From Mariniflexile gromovii (GTDB lineage Bacteria > Bacteroidota > Bacteroidia > Flavobacteriales > Flavobacteriaceae), in assembly GCF_017814435.1 (NCBI RefSeq), contig NZ_JAGJCB010000004.1, forward strand, positions 248,001-312,000: 64,000 bases of DNA. Direction: 5' to 3'. Below the pieces are notes generated by a model, which did no database searches, was not told the origin of the DNA, and saw nothing but the letters and a program-made list of their open reading frames with translations. The position numbers were made by a program, and so were the translations under genes. Shown here piece after piece: positions 1 to 8,071 of the stretch; position 1 is the first letter of the stretch; each line of letters opens with the position of its first letter.

Positions 1-269
1 ATACGTTCTCTAAAGTCCTTTAAATGGGGAGAAGTATACAAACCTACTTCATAACCTGCTTCTTGTAAAATAGATGCCAGCATGTGGCTTGTAGAACCTT
101 TTCCATTAGTGCCAGCAACATGGATACTTTTAAAATTGTTTTCCGGATGTTTTAATCTTTCGATTAATTTTATGGTATTGGATAAATCTTTTCTGAATGC
201 CGATTGACCCTGTCTTTGATACATTGGCAGTTGAGAAAACATCCAATTTAATGTATCTTGATACGTCAT
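1..269 (-). CDS. folC: Folylpolyglutamate/dihydrofolate synthase, N-terminal part (cut by window edge)
   Basis: The gene reads off the left edge, so only the first 89 codons are present. FolC adds glutamate to folates in the cytoplasm, using ATP. The visible part carries the Mur-ligase-type P-loop HVAGTNGKGST at about residues 49-59, followed by SPHLKDFRERI, where FolC proteins keep a conserved SPHL. The ATG at 269 lies one base beyond the stop codon of the TonB-like gene (271), so folC is the last gene of a tonB-folC transcript on the minus strand. What is known of the family makes this call firm despite truncation. Confidence 0.93.
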   Translation of the reverse strand, partial: MTYQDTLNWMFSQLPMYQRQGQSAFRKDLSNTIKLIERLKHPENNFKSIHVAGTNGKGSTSHMLASILQEAGYEVGLYTSPHLKDFRER

Positions 270-270
270 G

Positions 271-1119
271 TTACTGCCCTAATTTGAAGTTTACTTTCAC
301 AAAACCTATTTGTTTTGTAGGTGCGTTAGGGTCTGGTCGCCATTTGTGTGATAAAGCTATTTTTTTTGCAGGTTCCAACAAACAAGCTGCCGTATTAGTG
401 GTTCCTCGCACACCTGGCTCTGCTTCAATAACATTACCTGCTCTGTTTACAACAATTCTAACAATCACCATTCCAGATTCGTTACAATCTTGTTTTAACG
501 TTTGATATGATGCACTACCACGGCCATTTAACCCATAGCCTACACCACCGCTTCCGGCACCGCCAGAACCAAAATAACTTGGTGCATAAGGATCTCCATC
601 CAATTGCCCTTTATCACCTGCTTTATTATCATCGCCTTCCCCTCCAGAAGCAGTCCCTTCCGACTTACTAACACCTCCAATTAAAGCGTCCAGCTTCTTC
701 TTTTTTTCATCAAGCTCGCGCTTTTCTTTAGCTACCCTTTCAGCTTCTGCTTTTGCTTTAGCATCGGCATCAGCTTTTGCCTTTGCTTCTATGGCTTTTT
801 GTTTTTTAATAGCTATTTCCTCTGAGTTGTCAGAAGTTAAAACTTCTTCTTTAGTTTCGGCAGCTTTTGTAGGTTCTGCCTTAGTAGGTTCAACCTCCGC
901 TGGTTTATTAATATTGACAGGCTCTGACTTGATTGGTTTTAAAGGTTGTACTGTACCCGAACCAAAATCGGTAGTCCCAAAATTTACCTCCATACCATAT
1001 TCCTCTGGCGGATCCATATATTTGGTACCAACAACAAACAATAACAGCAAAATAATAACAGAAATTAATGCTGTTAATTTTGCTGAATCTCTTTCATGTT
1101 TGGTTTCAAAATACTTCAT
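271..1119 (-). CDS. TonB-family energy transducer
   Basis: This 282-residue protein has the TonB layout: one N-terminal membrane helix (about residues 16-34), a long Lys/Glu/Ala/Pro-rich periplasmic spacer (about 60-150, likely helical), a Gly-rich stretch (about 175-200), and a TonB C-terminal domain from about 205 containing GMVIVRIVVNRAGNV. TonB couples the proton gradient, through ExbB/ExbD, to outer-membrane receptors. The gene lies downstream of exbB and exbD on the same strand, so the three form a complete module. Bacteroidota carry many TonB paralogues and the receptor served cannot be read from sequence, so no symbol is given. Confidence 0.9.
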   Translation of the reverse strand: MKYFETKHERDSAKLTALISVIILLLLFVVGTKYMDPPEEYGMEVNFGTTDFGSGTVQPLKPIKSEPVNINKPAEVEPTKAEPTKAAETKEEVLTSDNSEEIAIKKQKAIEAKAKADADAKAKAEAERVAKEKRELDEKKKKLDALIGGVSKSEGTASGGEGDDNKAGDKGQLDGDPYAPSYFGSGGAGSGGVGYGLNGRGSASYQTLKQDCNESGMVIVRIVVNRAGNVIEAEPGVRGTTNTAACLLEPAKKIALSHKWRPDPNAPTKQIGFVKVNFKLGQ

Positions 1120-1181
1120 TGAGGCTTAAAATTTCTTGAATTAGTACAGTCTAAAATCGTGCCGTTTTCCGCGAAAGCGAA

Positions 1182-1574
1182 TTATTCAGGCTTTACAGCT
1201 AAAATAACTTTTAGCTTATTTCTATTGGCGATGTCCATAACTTTTACAACATTTTCAATAGGCACCGATTTTTCAGCTCTTAAAACAATGGTTGGTTTTT
1301 CTTCTGAAGCTAATGCAGCTAATAATTCGGTTTCTAAAACACTCTCACCTACACGCCTTTGATCTATATAATACGTTAGATCTTCCTTTATACTTACCGC
1401 AATAGATTTTTTATTTTCGGTTTTTCCACTGGCTTTTGGCAATAAAATATCAATAGCGTTTGTGGTTACCAATGTAGAAGCTAGCATGAAGAAAATCAAT
1501 AACAGAAACACAATATCTGTCATAGATGCCATACTAAACTCTGGCGTTACTTTATTTCTTCCTTTTAAGTTCAT
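1182..1574 (-). CDS. exbD: ExbD/TolR biopolymer transport protein
   Basis: This is a 130-residue protein with one N-terminal membrane helix and a small periplasmic domain. The motif SMTDIVFLLLIFFMLAS places the conserved membrane Asp at residue 20, the proton-path residue of ExbD/TolR proteins. Length is normal for the family. It starts 3 bp after exbB ends and precedes the tonB-like gene by 62 bp, so exbB-exbD-tonB-folC reads as one minus-strand operon. TolR is the alternative name, but the neighbouring TonB favours ExbD. Confidence 0.93.
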   Translation of the reverse strand: MNLKGRNKVTPEFSMASMTDIVFLLLIFFMLASTLVTTNAIDILLPKASGKTENKKSIAVSIKEDLTYYIDQRRVGESVLETELLAALASEEKPTIVLRAEKSVPIENVVKVMDIANRNKLKVILAVKPE

Positions 1575-1577
1575 TTT

Positions 1578-2279
1578 TTATGTAGGTTCATTTAAATGAT
1601 CTAAAAACTCTAATGAGTTCGCCTCCATTTGATATACTACTTTATCGGTTTTAACCACTAAATGGTTGTAAGTCATATAAGCAACAATGCCCACAATTAA
1701 ACCCGCCACTGTGGTTGTCATAGCCGTATACAAACCATCGGCAAGTAATTTTATATCTATTTGCCCTCCAGAATTTGCAATTTCAAAAATGGAAAGAATC
1801 ATACCTATTACAGTTCCTAAAAACCCAATCATAGGAGCTGCTCCAGAAATGGTTGCTAGAATACTTACGTTTTTTTCCAAACCATAAACTTCTAACCTAC
1901 CTGCGTTTTCAATAGCGGTATTAATGTCGGCTAAAGGTTTTCCTATTCTAGAAATGCCTTTACCTATTAATCTGGAAACTGGAGAATTTACCTGCGCACA
2001 AAGTATTTGAGCAGAATCAATTTTACCATGCGACACGTGATCTTTAATTTGGTTCATGAAATTTGCATCAATTTTTGATGCCGCTTTTATAGCAAACAAA
2101 CGTTCAAAGTAAATGTAAATAGCGCCCACCAACATAAGGAAAAGTAAAGCGATAATAACTTGTCCTGCAACACCACCACTACTAATTAATTCTATAATGG
2201 AAAGTGTTTTTTCTACAGGCTCAGTATCGGTTAGCAACTCTGCGCCTTCTTGTGTATTTTGTAATAATGTATTCAACAT
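1578..2279 (-). CDS. exbB: MotA/TolQ/ExbB proton channel family protein
   Basis: This 233-residue protein has three predicted membrane segments (about residues 35-57, 140-165 and 180-205). The motif ISGAAPMIGFLGTVIGMI is the hallmark of the MotA/TolQ/ExbB channel domain. It forms the pentameric proton channel around an ExbD dimer in the inner membrane and energises TonB. It is the first gene of the minus-strand exbB-exbD-tonB-folC run, with a possible -7 box at 2358-2365 upstream. Confidence 0.93.
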   Translation of the reverse strand: MLNTLLQNTQEGAELLTDTEPVEKTLSIIELISSGGVAGQVIIALLFLMLVGAIYIYFERLFAIKAASKIDANFMNQIKDHVSHGKIDSAQILCAQVNSPVSRLIGKGISRIGKPLADINTAIENAGRLEVYGLEKNVSILATISGAAPMIGFLGTVIGMILSIFEIANSGGQIDIKLLADGLYTAMTTTVAGLIVGIVAYMTYNHLVVKTDKVVYQMEANSLEFLDHLNEPT

Positions 2280-2357
2280 AAAAAATATATTTCTTGAACA
2301 GTATAACGATTCTTTTTGTGTTTAAGTATATAAAACTACTTTTTGCTTAAATTCTTT

Positions 2358-2365
2358 CAAACTTA
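2358..2365 (-). promoter_or_regulatory. Candidate -7 box upstream of exbB
   Basis: On the minus strand this reads TAAGTTTG, matching the Bacteroidota -7 consensus TAnnTTTG. It lies about 80 bp upstream of the exbB start, in the gap between nhaD and exbB. No TTG -33 element at the usual spacing was found, so the assignment is tentative. Confidence 0.3.
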
Positions 2366-2379
2366 AGAACAAAACTTTA

Positions 2380-3789
2380 TTAAAATAATGTTCTTGTAAC
2401 CATAAATGCTGCCGACCCCACAAGGAAACCAATTGCCGCAAGCCATGAAATCTTTTTTAGGTACCAGAAGAAATCGATTTTTTCCATTCCCATAGCAACA
2501 ACTCCTGCTGCAGAACCTATAATTAACATACTTCCTCCTGTACCTGCAGAAAATGCTACGAAATGCCAAAGTTCGTGGTCCATAGGCTCAGAGAACATCC
2601 CTAAACTAGCTGCTACTAATGGCACGTTATCAATAACTGCCGAACCAACTCCTAATAGAATCATCACTAAATCGGAAACACCTTTGCCTACTTCATTAGG
2701 ATAATGTAATTCTGTTCCAAGCATAGGCATACCTTCTTTCAACGAATCTGCAAATTGAAACAAAATACCTAAAGATTCTAAAGATGCAACCGCCATTAAA
2801 ATTCCTAAGAAGAATAAAATACTTGGCAATTCGATTTTAGATAATGAACTGTGAACTGGACTATGGTGTGCATGTGCTTCACTTTCTTCTGCATCATTGT
2901 AATCGCTCAAACTAAATTTTGAAGAACTGTATATTTCAGCAAAAACAGCCACAACACCTAAAGACAACATCATGCCTACATAAGGAGGTAAATGTGTTAC
3001 CATTTTAAATATGGGAACAAACACGATAGCTCCTAAACCTAAATACAACATAGTGCTGCTGTATTTTGATTTTTTTTGTTCCTCAACCTCTTCTATTTCT
3101 AAATCGCCTTTGAAAACTGGTAAAAAGGTAGCAATTAAAAATGGTACCGCCATACATAAGAACGATGGCACTAATAAATAACCCATTAAATGCCCTGTTG
3201 AAACTTTCTTACCAATCCAAAGCATGGTAGTTGTAACGTCTCCAATTGGAGACCAAGCACCTCCAGCATTTGCAGCTATAATGATTAAACCAGCATACCA
3301 AATACGAATATCTCTGTCCTTTACTATTTTTTGAAGAATAGAAATTAGCACGATGGTAGCCGTAAGGTTATCTATAATTGCCGATAAAATGAACGCTAAA
3401 AAGCCAAAAAGCCACAAAATTTTTGTTTTCTTTTTGGTTTTTACAAAGTCTTTTATAGTTGAAAACCCATCAAAATAATCAATAATTTCAACAATGGTCA
3501 TCGCACCTAAAAGGAACACCAATATTTCAGCTGTTTTTCCAAGGTGATGCAAAAGGGTTTCTTCCATTAAATGCATTTTCTCTTCGGGTGCAAACCCTGC
3601 AAAACCTTGTACCAAACCATGTTTTGCTGAATCGAACCAATTAGGAAAACTCTCTAAACCTAAAGATATTAATGCCCAACAGATAGCCATCATAACTAAA
3701 GCGGGGATAAGTTTATCTATTTTTAGGTTATGTTCTAGCGTGATTGCTAAATAACCTATTACAAATACTAAAATAATTGCTGCTTCCAT
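2380..3789 (-). CDS. nhaD: NhaD-type Na+/H+ antiporter
   Basis: This 469-residue polytopic membrane protein belongs to the ion-transporter superfamily, NhaD branch. It has about 12 hydrophobic segments. Two inverted half-repeats are visible through similar motifs: AIIDNLTATIVLI near residue 140 and AVIDNVPLVAASLG near residue 390. The Asp-Asn pair in each half is the expected ion-binding site. A His/Glu-rich loop (ESEAHAHHSP, near residue 305) lies between the halves. NhaD exports sodium in exchange for protons, in keeping with a marine bacterium. Its neighbour on the same strand is an amino-acid dehydrogenase ending 14 bp upstream, so the two may be cotranscribed. Confidence 0.92.
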   Translation of the reverse strand: MEAAIILVFVIGYLAITLEHNLKIDKLIPALVMMAICWALISLGLESFPNWFDSAKHGLVQGFAGFAPEEKMHLMEETLLHHLGKTAEILVFLLGAMTIVEIIDYFDGFSTIKDFVKTKKKTKILWLFGFLAFILSAIIDNLTATIVLISILQKIVKDRDIRIWYAGLIIIAANAGGAWSPIGDVTTTMLWIGKKVSTGHLMGYLLVPSFLCMAVPFLIATFLPVFKGDLEIEEVEEQKKSKYSSTMLYLGLGAIVFVPIFKMVTHLPPYVGMMLSLGVVAVFAEIYSSSKFSLSDYNDAEESEAHAHHSPVHSSLSKIELPSILFFLGILMAVASLESLGILFQFADSLKEGMPMLGTELHYPNEVGKGVSDLVMILLGVGSAVIDNVPLVAASLGMFSEPMDHELWHFVAFSAGTGGSMLIIGSAAGVVAMGMEKIDFFWYLKKISWLAAIGFLVGSAAFMVTRTLF

Positions 3790-3803
3790 AAAAAAAATTA
3801 AAA

Positions 3804-5030
3804 TTATATAAGTTGGCTTAGCGCAATTTCAAAAGCAGTTGCGCTAATGCCAGTTTTAGATTGGTTTTTATTATATACGTTTTCTATTGCTTCTCTAATT
3901 CTGTTAGATGTATCATTAAATATAGCTTCATCTGTCATTTGCACACGACGCTCCATAAAATAGGCGAATACGCGTGCCATTCCACAGTTTGAAATAAAAT
4001 CTGGCATTAAACTCACCCTGTAATCGGTATGTTCCATAATGGGTCCAAAGAAAATTTCTTTATCGGCAAAAGGTACATTGGCACCACAGGAAATAACTTC
4101 CAAACCGCTATCTATCATTTCATCTATTTGATGGATAGTAATTAAACGCGATGCTGCACATGGCGCAAATATCTCCGTTTTAATAGTCCAGATTTTTTGA
4201 TTAATCTCTTCAAAAGGAATTAAATTTTCACTTACCAATGTGTTTCCAGATTTAGCCAAAAACAAGTTTGTAACCTCTTCAAAAGTAAAACCTTTCTCAT
4301 TAATTAAACCGCCTGCAATATCGATAATTCCAACCACTTTTGCACCCATTTGGGACAAATAAAATGCTGCGGCTGCTCCAACATTTCCAAATCCTTGAAT
4401 TACAGCGCGTTTACCCTTTATCGATCCACCGTAAATATGATAGTATTGCTTAACGGCTTCAGCAACACCAAAGCCCGTAATCATATCGGCAACCGTATAT
4501 TTTCTTGAAACATTTGGAGAATAAACAGGGTTTTCAATTACTTTAACAACCCCTTGCCTTAACTGCCCAATGCGGTTTATTTTATCGGCTTCCGTTGGTT
4601 TAAAATGCCCATTGAAAACACCTTCTTGAGGATGCCAAACCCCACTCTCTTCGGTAATTGGAATCACTTCATGTATTTCATCTACATTTAAATCGCCACC
4701 TGTACCGTAATAACTTTTAAGTAAGGGCGACACCACTTTATACCAACGCTCTAAAACACCTTTTTTTCTCGGGTCTTTTGGATCGAAATTTATACCAGAT
4801 TTAGCACCACCAATGGCAGGCCCAGAAACCGTAAATTTAATTTCCATGGTTTTAGCCAAGGATAATACTTCATTCATATCAAGTCCTTTGCGCATACGTG
4901 TTCCCCCTCCGGCAGCACCACCTCGTAACGAATTTATAACCACCCAACCTTCGGCTTCGGTTTCAGAATCCTTCCAATTAAAAATAATTTCAGGAGATTT
5001 ATCTTCGTACTTCTTTAATAATTCTTTCAT
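3804..5030 (-). CDS. Glu/Leu/Phe/Val dehydrogenase family protein
   Basis: This 408-residue protein has both domains of the amino-acid dehydrogenase superfamily. The substrate domain contains PAIGGAKSGINFDP, with the catalytic-type Lys at residue 77. The Rossmann domain carries QGFGNVGAAAA at about 212-222. These enzymes reversibly deaminate an amino acid to a 2-oxoacid with NAD(P)H. Length fits either a short glutamate dehydrogenase or a branched-chain amino-acid dehydrogenase, and substrate choice cannot be settled by eye. A -7 box candidate lies at 5153-5160. Confidence 0.88.
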   Translation of the reverse strand: MKELLKKYEDKSPEIIFNWKDSETEAEGWVVINSLRGGAAGGGTRMRKGLDMNEVLSLAKTMEIKFTVSGPAIGGAKSGINFDPKDPRKKGVLERWYKVVSPLLKSYYGTGGDLNVDEIHEVIPITEESGVWHPQEGVFNGHFKPTEADKINRIGQLRQGVVKVIENPVYSPNVSRKYTVADMITGFGVAEAVKQYYHIYGGSIKGKRAVIQGFGNVGAAAAFYLSQMGAKVVGIIDIAGGLINEKGFTFEEVTNLFLAKSGNTLVSENLIPFEEINQKIWTIKTEIFAPCAASRLITIHQIDEMIDSGLEVISCGANVPFADKEIFFGPIMEHTDYRVSLMPDFISNCGMARVFAYFMERRVQMTDEAIFNDTSNRIREAIENVYNKNQSKTGISATAFEIALSQLI

Positions 5031-5152
5031 GTTTTTGTTTAATGAATCAATGATTCTTTTAAGCTAATTTATTTCACCGTTAGTTTATTTTCCATCTAAC
5101 TAGCATAGCTATAATTGAGTCATTTTTATGAAAGTATATTTAATTATTGTAA

Positions 5153-5160
5153 CAAATATA
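5153..5160 (-). promoter_or_regulatory. Candidate -7 box for the amino-acid dehydrogenase/nhaD transcript
   Basis: The minus strand reads TATATTTG, an exact TAnnTTTG match, in the 168-bp gap upstream of the dehydrogenase. It would give a leader of about 115 nt. No convincing -33 TTG was seen. Confidence 0.35.
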
Positions 5161-5198
5161 AAAAACTAAAATCCGTGAAGGTTAATTTTATATTATTT

Positions 5199-6260
5199 TT
5201 AAGGCAAATATATTTTACCTGAACTGTGATTTTCGCTTGCGCCTGTAACGCTTTTCAAACAATTTACCTCGTTACGCAACTTCAAAACTCCTAAAAAAGC
5301 AAAAATTAAAGCTTCTTTAAATTCTATGATGGATTTAGTAGGAATAACAATGTTGTTTTGAGTATAGGCCCTCAACCTTTCCACTAAATAGGTGTTATAC
5401 ACACCGCCGCCTGTCACCAAAACCGAAGCATTGTTTTTTTTGTTTATTTCTGAAGCAAGTTGAACAGCAATATGTTCTACAAATGTTTTTAAAATATCTT
5501 TAATTTCTAATTGAGAAGAATTTATTAAAGGAAAAATATTTTTATCTACCCACTCCAAACCTAGCGACTTGGGATATGCGGCTTTATAAAACTCTAAATT
5601 ATTGAGTTCAGTAAGTAAATCTACATTTATGGTTCCCGTTGAAGCAATTTGTCCTTTATCATCATAATCAAACCCCAATTGTTTTACGTAGTGGTTCAAA
5701 ACAATGTTTACTGGACAAATATCATAAGCAATGCGTTCAAAATTAAATTCGGTAGAAATGTTTGCAAAACCACCTAAATTCAAACAAAAATCATATTCAG
5801 AAAACAACAACTTATCGCCAATTGGCACTAGCGGCGCACCTTGACCGCCCAATTCAACATCTTGAACCCTAAAATCGCAAACAACCTTTTCCTCTAACAA
5901 AACCGCCAAATGTGGCATATTACCTATTTGGTAAGTAAGTCCTTTTTCTGGTTGATGCAAAGCTGTGTGCCCATGTGAACAGATAGCATCAACATCTTCA
6001 ATTTCATATGTATCCATAAAAGCTTTGATGCGCATGGATAAGAAATTGGTGTAATTATTATCCATTTCCTTGAGGCCATCCAAATTATAAGAAACCAAGC
6101 CTTTTAAGTTTTCTACCCATTGAGAAGTATATGGTATCGTTTCAGAATGCACTATTTTAAAATGCCATGTATCATCAAATTGAAATGTTACGTAAACAAA
6201 GTCTATCCCATCCAATGATGTTCCAGACATAACACCTATAACCTTATATTCGCTTTTCAT
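5199..6260 (-). CDS. anmK: Anhydro-N-acetylmuramic acid kinase
   Basis: The protein (353 residues from this start) has the AnmK N-terminal ATPase-fold motif GVMSGTSLDGIDFV, then GGQGAPLVPIGD and a C-terminal LVTGGGVYN. AnmK opens and phosphorylates 1,6-anhydroMurNAc to MurNAc-6-phosphate in cell-wall recycling. The open frame extends to 6323, but its extra 21 residues are a hydrophobic run running toward the divergent acyl-CoA dehydrogenase gene. The family begins just before the MSGTSLDG motif, so the ATG at 6260 (or the adjacent one at 6263) is preferred. It stands alone, divergent from the gene at 6358. Confidence 0.92.
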   Translation of the reverse strand: MKSEYKVIGVMSGTSLDGIDFVYVTFQFDDTWHFKIVHSETIPYTSQWVENLKGLVSYNLDGLKEMDNNYTNFLSMRIKAFMDTYEIEDVDAICSHGHTALHQPEKGLTYQIGNMPHLAVLLEEKVVCDFRVQDVELGGQGAPLVPIGDKLLFSEYDFCLNLGGFANISTEFNFERIAYDICPVNIVLNHYVKQLGFDYDDKGQIASTGTINVDLLTELNNLEFYKAAYPKSLGLEWVDKNIFPLINSSQLEIKDILKTFVEHIAVQLASEINKKNNASVLVTGGGVYNTYLVERLRAYTQNNIVIPTKSIIEFKEALIFAFLGVLKLRNEVNCLKSVTGASENHSSGKIYLP

Positions 6261-6357
6261 CATATGGAACAAAAATAACAATCCCAATTGAATAATTAAT
6301 ACTAAAAAGCTATATTTGTACATATTTTTTAATGAATCATCGTCTTAATTGAGAATT

Positions 6358-7500
6358 ATGAATTTTAACCTTTCCGAAGAACACATTATGATACGCGATG
6401 CTGCTCGCGATTTTGCTCAAACCGAACTACTCCCTGGCGTTATAGAACGGGATGAAAACCAACATTTCCCCAAAGAATTGGTTAAAAAAATGGGCGATTT
6501 AGGATTCCTCGGTATTATGGTAGACCCTAAATATGGCGGTAGCGGAATGGATACCTTATCTTATGTGTTAATCATGGAAGAATTATCAAAAATTGATGCT
6601 TCGGCTTCGGTTATTGTTTCGGTTAACAATTCATTGGTTTGTTATGGATTGGAAGCTTTTGGAACCGAAGAACAAAAGCAAAAATATTTAACTAAATTAG
6701 CTACAGGCGAGTTTGTTGGTGCGTTCTGTTTAAGCGAACCAGAAGCTGGAAGTGATGCCACGTCACAAAAAACCTCAGCCATAGATAAAGGTGACCATTA
6801 CTTATTAAACGGCACTAAAAACTGGATTACGAATGGCGGACGCGCCGATGTATACTTAGTAATAGCACAAACTGATAGAGATAAAGGGTCTCATGGCATT
6901 AACGCTTTTATTGTTGAAAAAGGAACAGAAGGTTTTCATGTTGGACCAAAAGAAAATAAATTAGGCATCCGCGGCAGCGACACGCATACATTACAATTTA
7001 ACGATGTAAAAGTACCAAAGGAAAACCGTATTGGAGATGATGGTTCTGGTTTCCGCTTTGCCATGAAAACACTTTCTGGCGGCAGAATTGGTATTGCTTC
7101 TCAAGCTTTAGGGATTGCTTCTGGTGCCTATGAATTAGCGTTAAAATACAGTAAAGAACGAAAATCTTTTGGCACCGAAATATGCAACCACCAAGCCATT
7201 GCATTCAAATTGGCCGATATGTATGTTGATATTGAAGCAGCACGTTATTTAGTAATGAAAGCCGCTTGGGATAAAGATCAAGGCAATAACTACGATGTAT
7301 CGAGTGCTATGGCAAAATTATACGCATCTAAAGTAGCTATGGAACATACGGTTGAAGCAGTTCAAATACATGGTGGTAATGGTTTTGTAAAAGATTACCA
7401 TGTGGAACGTTTAATGCGCGACGCCAAAATTACACAGATTTACGAAGGCACTTCCGAAATTCAGAAAATTGTGATTTCCAGAAGCTTAATCAAGCAATAG
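6358..7500 (+). CDS. Acyl-CoA dehydrogenase
   Basis: This 380-residue flavoprotein has the acyl-CoA dehydrogenase signatures GAFCLSEPEAGSDA (about 125-138) and, near the C-terminus, QIYEGTSEIQ, whose Glu is the catalytic base in short/medium-chain enzymes. It oxidises acyl-CoA to 2-enoyl-CoA and passes electrons to ETF. The frame is open back to a TTG at 6349, but the ATG at 6358 gives the family's usual start MNFNLSEEH. The gene ends with a strong intrinsic terminator at 7537-7576, separating it from the arsenosugar cluster. The exact acyl chain is not readable from sequence. Confidence 0.93.
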   Translation: MNFNLSEEHIMIRDAARDFAQTELLPGVIERDENQHFPKELVKKMGDLGFLGIMVDPKYGGSGMDTLSYVLIMEELSKIDASASVIVSVNNSLVCYGLEAFGTEEQKQKYLTKLATGEFVGAFCLSEPEAGSDATSQKTSAIDKGDHYLLNGTKNWITNGGRADVYLVIAQTDRDKGSHGINAFIVEKGTEGFHVGPKENKLGIRGSDTHTLQFNDVKVPKENRIGDDGSGFRFAMKTLSGGRIGIASQALGIASGAYELALKYSKERKSFGTEICNHQAIAFKLADMYVDIEAARYLVMKAAWDKDQGNNYDVSSAMAKLYASKVAMEHTVEAVQIHGGNGFVKDYHVERLMRDAKITQIYEGTSEIQKIVISRSLIKQ

Positions 7501-7536
7501 GATTTTTCTAAAATTCTTAAAATCAACATAACTTCC

Positions 7537-7576
7537 AAAGTTCATTATTTACAAAACTAAATAATGAACTTTTTTT
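7537..7576 (+). terminator. Intrinsic terminator after the acyl-CoA dehydrogenase
   Basis: Two perfectly complementary 14-nt arms (7537-7550 and 7559-7572) flank an 8-nt loop and run into a T tract ending at 7576. It lies 36 bp after the stop codon on the plus strand. Confidence 0.88.
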
Positions 7577-7619
7577 GTTAAGTAAATGATAAGCTTCCGA
7601 CTTAAAACCAATAGATTTT

Positions 7620-7627
7620 TATCTTTA
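7620..7627 (+). promoter_or_regulatory. Possible -7 box for the arsenosugar cluster
   Basis: TATCTTTA is one base from the Bacteroidota -7 consensus TAnnTTTG. It lies 14 bp before the first gene of the cluster and after the upstream terminator, where a promoter is required. The same octamer precedes meaB at 27646-27653. No clear -33 element was seen. Confidence 0.3.
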
Positions 7628-7641
7628 GAAAAAAATACTTT

Positions 7642-7977
7642 ATGCAAAAAACATATTACGATCCAGCCGATTTAAAAAAGTTTGGGAAAATCTCTGAATG
7701 GAATGAAGAATTAGGTGCTAAATTTTTTGACTACTACGGAAAGGTTTTTGAAGAAGGCGCACTTACCGAAAGAGAAAAATCGTTAATCGCATTAGCGGTT
7801 TCGCACACCATTCAATGTCCTTATTGTATTGATGCTTACACAGGCGATGGCTTGCAACGAGGCATCACCAAAGAAGAAATGATGGAAGCATTGCATGTAG
7901 CAGCAGCTATTCGTGGTGGCGCATCGTTGGTACATGGTGTTCAAATGATGAATAAAGTGAATAAGTTAGACATGTAA
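7642..7977 (+). CDS. Arsenosugar biosynthesis-associated peroxidase-like (CMD family) protein
   Basis: This 111-residue all-alpha protein belongs to the carboxymuconolactone decarboxylase/AhpD-like family. It has the redox-type CPYC pair in QCPYCIDAYTGDGLQ (about 52-66) and the typical AAAIRGGASLVHGVQM segment. In AhpD a His follows the CxxC by four residues; here that place is Tyr, as I recall for the subfamily that accompanies arsS. It opens the arsenosugar cluster, 94 bp before arsS. A thiol redox role, perhaps handling arsenic intermediates, is inference; its reaction is not established. Confidence 0.87.
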   Translation: MQKTYYDPADLKKFGKISEWNEELGAKFFDYYGKVFEEGALTEREKSLIALAVSHTIQCPYCIDAYTGDGLQRGITKEEMMEALHVAAAIRGGASLVHGVQMMNKVNKLDM

Positions 7978-7981
7978 ACTG

Positions 7982-8058
7982 AATTACGAATTGAGAATTA
8001 CGAATTACGATTGAAAGAAAAATCAAAATTCGTAATTCGTAATTCTCAATTCGTAACT
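7982..8058. repeat. Large inverted repeat of AATTACGA-type units
   Basis: Arms at 7982-8010 and 8030-8058 pair over 28 of 29 positions around a 19-nt loop. Each arm is itself built of repeated AATTACGA-like units. It fills the gap between the CMD-like gene and arsS, inside the cluster, and would form a strong RNA hairpin. Similar units recur at 36646-36676. No T tract follows, so it is not a typical terminator. Confidence 0.85.
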
Positions 8059-8071
8059 CCAAAATCAGCAT

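Noticed and set aside
1165-1181. CCGCGAAAGCGAATTA stretch near the exbD 3' end
   Set aside because: It shares a short string with the arsS start region, but is too short and lacks a second arm, so it was not called a repeat copy.
6261-6323. Upstream extension of AnmK (MYKYSFLVLII...)
   Set aside because: The hydrophobic extension is not part of the AnmK family and lies in the shared intergenic region; starts at 6260 or 6263 fit better.
7978-8060. CRISPR-like array from AATTACGA repeats
   Set aside because: The units form one inverted repeat without unique spacers, and no cas gene is present.
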